Both the position numbers and the translations under genes were made by a program. Below, piece after piece: positions 63,924 to 64,000 of a DNA stretch of 64,000 bases (within the stretch, counting starts at the first letter, position 1; every line of letters begins with the position of its first letter). Source of the stretch: an uncultured Flavihumibacter sp. (GTDB lineage: Bacteria > Bacteroidota > Bacteroidia > Chitinophagales > Chitinophagaceae). The notes under the pieces were generated by a model. The model was not told the origin of the DNA, ran no database searches, and was given only the letters and a program-made list of their open reading frames with translations. Location: positions 1 to 64,000 of the forward strand of contig CABHOY010000028.1 in NCBI GenBank assembly GCA_902168105.1, written 5' to 3'.

Positions 63924-64000
63924 ATGAAAGTACTGCTCGTTGAAGATAATATGGAGCTGGCCTGCAGCATTAATAACTTTCTTGAAAAAGAAGGTTACCT
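63924..64000 (+). CDS. Response regulator, N-terminal fragment cut by the window end
   Basis: Only 25 codons are visible: MKVLLVEDNMELACSINNFLEKEG. The VLLVEDN start with paired acidic residues is typical of receiver domains, and the spacing fits OmpR-type response regulators. The phosphorylated Asp and output domain lie beyond the window. A partner kinase may follow. Confidence 0.75.
   Translation, partial: MKVLLVEDNMELACSINNFLEKEGY

Overview
The window looks like chromosomal DNA of a Bacteroidota bacterium, most likely family Chitinophagaceae (Chitinophaga-like). The reasons are three proteins with the type IX secretion (T9SS) type B C-terminal domain, SusC-type TonB receptor parts, many lipoproteins, SprB-like and PKD repeats, promoters of the TAnnTTTG type, and start codons without Shine-Dalgarno sequences. 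It is gene-dense. No rRNA, tRNA, CRISPR array or intact transposase was seen. The clearest mobile DNA is the 5' end of a group II intron at the left edge.

Left part (1-22.4 kb): a group IIC-like intron sits directly behind the terminator of a GH71/99-like glycosidase lipoprotein (minus). Then come a Nif3-like protein, a PAP2/haloperoxidase lipoprotein, an M15 peptidase with a peptidoglycan-binding domain and no signal peptide, a methyltransferase, a T9SS cargo protein, an AraC regulator, small lipoproteins, DUF1266 and DUF4197 proteins, an S33 peptidase, an ECF sigma/anti-sigma pair with a divergent membrane gene, an outer-membrane receptor, an aldo/keto reductase, a phosphoesterase, a DUF4349 lipoprotein and a cytochrome c lipoprotein.

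Centre (22.6-30 kb): the most striking locus is a two-gene operon. A SusC-like outer-membrane barrel has no plug. It is followed 5 bases later by a 1509-residue alpha-2-macroglobulin-like protein that carries the missing carboxypeptidase-D-like and TonB plug domains in its middle. Together they look like a split TonB-dependent receptor joined to a protease-trap protein. Downstream are a decayed nuclease pseudogene, a beta-helix lipoprotein and an orphan Imm22-like immunity gene.

33-48 kb: cytochrome bd oxidase (cydAB), an ICMT-like methyltransferase, a CstB-like persulfide dioxygenase/rhodanese, a GH2 glycosidase with a TPR-like tail, a DEAD-box helicase, a glycerophosphodiesterase, a small AT-rich two-gene unit, a DsrE-like/TsdA-like operon and a GH29 fucosidase. 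The bd oxidase, CstB-like and TsdA-like genes would together support sulfide and thiosulfate oxidation.

48-64 kb: a lipid acyltransferase and fatty acid desaturase pair; a 106-bp perfect palindrome; a gingipain-like (C25) protein without signal peptide; a DUF2157 membrane pair; an orphan HicB-like gene; a papain-like peptidase fused to a lectin-type propeller and followed by a chagasin-like inhibitor; two tandem paralogous T9SS cargo proteins; a short-chain dehydrogenase; and the first codons of a response regulator cut by the window end.

All family assignments come from reading the translated sequences by eye. No database search was run.
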